From Darksidea phi (Eukaryota; Ascomycota; Dothideomycetes; Pleosporales; Lentitheciaceae): 64,000 nucleotides of DNA. Position numbers and translations under genes: made by a program. Shown here piece by piece: positions 59,594-64,000 of the stretch. Each line of letters opens with the position of its first letter. The stretch's first letter is position 1. The DNA lies in contig JASJFT010000010.1 in the NCBI GenBank assembly GCA_030770425.1, forward strand, positions 1 to 64,000. The letters run 5' to 3'. A model generated the notes under the pieces. That model was not told where the DNA came from. It searched no databases and worked only from the letters and a program-made list of their open reading frames with translations.

Positions 59594-61059
59594 TGTATGC
59601 AGACTCTGGGGGCCGAGATTCGATGTAGAGGGTGTTTGTGTATTTGCCTTTGGCAGTGTACCGCGTGGGAGCAGAGTGCGCAGCATCGTCGTTGGGGTGG
59701 GGGGGCTGAGGAAGGCTCCGTCCCCTCCCCTCTCACTCCGCGGACGTTGGAAGGGGGCGCGATCTCGGGCGGGCTGATGACATATGTACCCTATACCCTA
59801 CCTGTACCCTATACCACAGTCGCCGTAGCTGGCCCTCTACTGGGCCGGGGGTCGGGTCTGAAACAAACGAGGCGGCAACCCCCCGATGTCGACACACGCA
59901 CAATGTCCGTCTCCAAATTGCCCCAATCTCCCTGCCTAAGTACTGCCCTCGTTGCGCTGCCGTGATTGGCGAGGGTGTCCATTTTACTAGCCATGCACTT
60001 TGACGTCGGGCTTCCATGTTGACCACGCGTTCGCGCCCTCACGCCTTCACGCCTCCCACGGTGATGACGGCCGATGGTCCATGGGACGGTGACATGTATG
60101 ACAGAAGGCGGCACATCCTCAGCTACCGCACCCGTACCGCCCTGCCCCGCTGCCTCTCAGGCCAGGCACTCGACAGGACGCAGCTCTCGACTGCAATGTG
60201 CTCGCACCAGCAGGCCTGTGCAGTCTCACGACAGTGCCTCGAAACCGCTCCTCCGCACGTGTCGAAGCTCCCAGTCATCGTATTACTGTGTACTTGACTG
60301 TGGAGCGTGACGTCTGTCCGTCAGCGCGTCTATTTCTGCTGCCAGTCGGACCATGGAATGCGACCTTGGGCGTGAATTAAGTCATCCTGACTGCTAATTA
60401 GTTACGCCAGCCGATGATTACCAGAGTAGAGGCATGGGCTGAAGCGCTTGCTGTGCGACCGGACGGCGCCGTCAGACCCCAAGGTCAGATTTCGTCGGCT
60501 TCAGCCTGGAGGGTGCGAGGCGTAGCGGCGCATGGGTATACTGTGTAGCTGTGTAGTCTTCGAGGGGGCGGCAGCTTCTTTGTGGGCTTTGTCGCCTTTG
60601 TCGCCATGTCGTGGTCCGCTGGGCACGGGGATAAGGGTCAAGGGCGGCATGGTCAATTGGTAGCTTGAAGGAACTGCGCAACCCTAAGCGCCGTGCACCC
60701 CTCATAAGCAGCAGCGGAATCAGCCAGTCCTCTCCGGCGCCGCAAGTAGGGCAGACTGCTGCCCGCTGCTGTGCCTGGCCTGCGAACCTGACTCGAACTT
60801 TGTGGAGGTGCGGTGCGTTCCCTCATATGCACTGTCCCAAATACGTAAAGCGCCGTCCGTTCACCTCATCACTTCCCACAACCACCTTTCACTCTTTCAC
60901 CCCTTCACGGCCAAACAATTCCTTCGGCGCAGCGTGGCCGTGACCGTGACCCTCCAGCCGCTTCGCACTCACCTCCACTCGCTCGCTCATCTCGCCTCGA
61001 ATTCCCCTCTCGGCGGCGACCCCAGTGTCTAGCTGCTTCGACGCCAAACCTCCGCTTGA
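59594..61059. other. Intergenic, GC-richer leader region
   Basis: About 1.5 kb between divergent genes. A C/T-rich tract at about 60,860-60,910 is probably the promoter or 5' leader of the polymerase gene. No other gene supported. Confidence 0.45.
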
Positions 61060-64000
61060 GTGCACCCCAAGTACATGACCAGCGTCCCTCGCCATAACTC
61101 TGTCCATCTTTACACGAAACATCCTACCGCCATTCATTCGGGCCCTCGTCGGACCAGCGAGCCAGTCGCGGTACCAGGGCAACCTCCCGCATCCCTTTCG
61201 CTCAGTAGGCACTATCCCCCACTCCCTGCGCCGCTGCGGGCTGCCCCCTCGAGTGCCCTCTTGCTCCTACAGCCGCTCTTGCAGCTGTCCCGCATCGACG
61301 AATTGCAGTCCAGCGCCCCGCTCGCGTCCTCTCCCGCCGTCATCGTGTCGGCGCCCGCAAAGCCCACCCTGAAGGCCCGGGACCCTCGCCCCGCGGCCAA
61401 GAAACCCTCCATACACCCGGCCCTGGCGCGCGGACAACTCGATGGGAGCAAAAGCGCAGTGCATAGCGTGCCCAGGAACGCGTCGATGACGTCCAACGGC
61501 CATGCAAACATGGGGGGCAGACGGGAGGAAGGAGCGCTGTATGCGCGTGCCCAGCGACCGTCAATTGTCTCCCAGCATTCGAATTCGGTGCCCTCCACCC
61601 CGCTCCAGGTCGCCCGCCAGTACGAGTCGCGGTCACGGTCGCCCTCGCCCAATGACGGCCTGGGCAGCCACTCCCCACGCTCCGTTTCCAGCGAAGCAAA
61701 CAGCACCATGCCTACCTTGAGAACAGGGCGCGTGTACAGATGCAAGTACGAGACGAACGCTGCAAACGGGAAGAGGCGCATGGGCTATGACTCGGCAGAC
61801 ATCCTTGAGAAGGCAAAAGAGGAGCCAAAGAAGACGCTGGACCCCAATGAGGACGATAAATTGAGTGGCGATATGCGCGAGCTGTACGACCGGTTACAGC
61901 CAACAGACGAGAACACGCAGAGGAGAGACCAGTTTGTGAAGAAGCTGCAGGCTATTCTGGAGACGGAGTTTCCTGGCAATGAGTTCAAGGTGCATGTGTT
62001 TGGCTCATCCGGCAACATGCTGTACACGAGTGAGAGCGACGGTAGGTCTGCGCGTAATTCCTAGTGCCGCTCGCTGCTAACCACCATGACAGTTGACATA
62101 TGCATCCAAACGCCCATGACACGGCTGGAAGAGATGCATCAGCTCGCCGAAGCCCTCGCAAAGCGTACGTGCCGCATGGCCCATTCGTGTGCACAAGCTG
62201 ACCCTAGTAGACGGCATGGAAAAGGTCGTATGCATACCGCAGGCCAAGGTCCGGATCGTGAAGGTCTGGGATCCTGTGCTCAAGCTCGCGTGCGACATGA
62301 ATGTGAACAACACGCTTGCTCTGGAGAATACCCGCATGATCAAAACGTACATTCAAATTGACGAGCGCGTCCGGCCCTTGGCTATGATTATCAAATACTG
62401 GACCAAGCAGCGCCTCTTGAACGACGCTGGTAAGCACCCCGGTGTATTTGTCTCTATCCCATCTAACATGCAATGCAGCCATCGGTGGCACGATAAGCTC
62501 CTACACATGGATCTGCATGATCCTAAACTTTCTCCAAACGCGGGACCCGCCCATATTACCAGCGCTTCACAATCTTCCATACAGGGCGAAAGACCAGACC
62601 ACGGGTAGGCCCTCAGAATCCGGATTTGCCGACGATATTGCCAAGCTCGCAGGCTTCGGCAAGAAGAATAAGGAGTCGCTTGGGCAATTGCTGTTCCACT
62701 TTTTCCGAAAGTACGGGCACGAGCTAGACTACGAGAAGCACGTCATATCTGTGCGGCGCGGATGTCTGCTCACCCGGGAGCAGAAGAATTGGCATCTAGC
62801 AGGACTTCAGAAAGAGGCAAGGAATCGTCTGTGTGTGGAGGAACCATTCAACACCGAGCGCAATCTCGGCAACTCGGCAGATGAATTTTCGTGGCGAGGT
62901 GTCCATCTCGAATTACGACGGGCGTTCGATCTGCTTGCAGACGGCCAGTGCCTGGATAAGGCTTGCGAGCAGTACGAATTTCCTCCAGAGCTGCCCGAGA
63001 AGTCGACCGTCTTCCAGAAGCCGAAGTCTACAAAACCTACGTTGACCTCAAGCCTGCCTGCCCGTAACGGTCGCAACGGCGGTCACCGTGGCGGTAGAGG
63101 TGGTTTCAACGGGAAAGGCAACGGCAACGGTAATTATGGCCGACGCTCTTCAAGTAGCGCATCGTTCGGTGCAAACCGACCACCCTTTCTCAATAGTCCG
63201 CCGATCGCCGGGATGAATGGACCTGACTACTTCCCTCGAGGCCTAAATGAGCAGCTGCACGATCAGCTTTTTCAGCAATACCAGATGCTCGAAATGCAGT
63301 CCAACACATTGAGGGCCCAGCTCGCTGCCCAACAACGCGCACAACAGGCACAGCACGTGCAGGCCGTCCAATTGCATGCTCACGCTTTAGCACAGGCACA
63401 ACAAACTCGCGGGCCTACTAGTACAAATGGCTCTCCGCAAAAGTCACCGTATGTGAATGGCCGCTCCAGCCCGCATTTGACTGAAGCTGGTCTCGCGGCA
63501 AATCCTGTGCCTAACTTTCTTTACCACTACCCTGGATTCTACGACCCGACACAAGGCTCCACGGTCGCAGCACAGGATGGTCCGCGGACGAACCCCTCAT
63601 CGCCATCGCTTACCCACAGCGTACCAGGACTTCGCAGGCAGGTACATCGAGCCTCGAATGCAAGCGAAACTACTTCTATTCGCTCTCAATCGCAGCCTGC
63701 ACGAGGAGTCCCACAACAAGGGATCGTCCCAGGGTCCGCGCCAGGGTCCACCCCCATACCTCAATTCTACGATCACACAACCTTCGCCGGCTACCCGATT
63801 GTGAGTTCCACTCAAGAGACGCCGAGCTCGCAGTCCGCAACAGATACTCAGTGCAGCCCGCTGTCTACAAACCCCGAGTCAGTGGCTCTTTCCGATCATG
63901 GGACGCCTAAGGAGTATGTAGGCTACTATGTGGACGAGCAGTCACCACCACGCCCATTGCAAGAGTACAGCGTCTCCCATTACCCATCGCTTACCGAGCT
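61060..64000 (+). CDS. Cid1/Cid13-type poly(A)/poly(U) RNA polymerase, 3' end beyond window
   Basis: Exons 61,060-62,041, 62,093-62,164, 62,211-62,429 and 62,479 onward (open at 64,000). The nucleotidyltransferase core has the motif VHVFGSSGNMLYTSESDVDI, completed across intron 1, with the DxD metal ligands. HGMEKVVCIPQAKVRIVK follows after intron 2, and IIKYWTKQRLLNDAAIGGT and SYTWICMILNFLQ across intron 3. The PAP-associated domain contains SLGQLLFHFFRKYGHELDY. It is followed by a long Gln/Ala- and Gly/Arg-rich disordered tail (GGHRGGRGGFNGKGNGNGN). These enzymes add A or U to RNA 3' ends in cytoplasmic RNA turnover. The start is uncertain: the frame is open from 61,060 but the Pro/Ala-rich beginning could be leader, and the ATG at 61,486 (MTSNGHANMGG) is a good alternative. 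Confidence 0.9.

Noticed and set aside
61212..61781. Minus-strand 189-residue frame over the polymerase gene
   Set aside because: GC-rich shadow; no family features.

Overview
The window is from a filamentous ascomycete, most likely a Dothideomycete of the Pleosporales type (inference). Genes are split by many short introns of about 45-70 nt with GT..AG ends and CTAAC/CTGAC-like branch points. The families are typical of Pezizomycotina: HET, UstYa/DUF3328, fungal rhodopsin-like, cupredoxin and serine-rich surface proteins. The first 15.3 kb is AT-rich and almost free of CA and TG dinucleotides, the footprint of saturating repeat-induced point mutation (RIP).

Layout. 1-15,361: RIP-destroyed repeat DNA with one 237-base N gap inside a 56-bp tandem array. 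15.4-23.3 kb: accessory, partly decaying genes. These are a HET-domain gene with no visible start codon at the RIP border, an MFS transporter, a PQ-loop pseudogene, two recent tandem duplications and a frame-broken bZIP factor. 23.8-36.5 kb: the most interesting part. It holds a rhodopsin-like membrane protein, three UstYa-like (DUF3328) proteins, a second MFS transporter, an O-methyltransferase, a small secreted repeat peptide with a KR site between its two 26-residue repeats, and an 8-exon cytochrome P450. Together these look like a fungal RiPP (dikaritin-type) gene cluster with a precursor I do not recognise. 36.5-50 kb: a large secreted protein with repeated cysteine modules, a coiled-coil protein with a J-like tail, a membrane-anchored cupredoxin protein, a small secreted Cys-rich GPI candidate, and a frame-broken metallophosphoesterase. 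50.7-54.9 kb: phosphoketolase and acetate kinase, divergently transcribed, which form the complete XFP-ACK route from sugar phosphate to acetate and ATP. 55-64 kb: relics (a small secreted protein, an alpha/beta hydrolase), a small membrane coiled-coil protein, an isochorismatase-family hydrolase with a 16-nt microexon, and the start of a Cid1-type poly(A)/poly(U) polymerase that runs off the end.

Proposed logic of the cluster (inference): the precursor is secreted and cut at KR, the UstYa-like proteins and P450 oxidise and crosslink the core, the methyltransferase decorates it, and the MFS protein exports it. Exon models were built by hand from splice signals, reading-phase continuity and family sequence expectations. 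No database search was possible.
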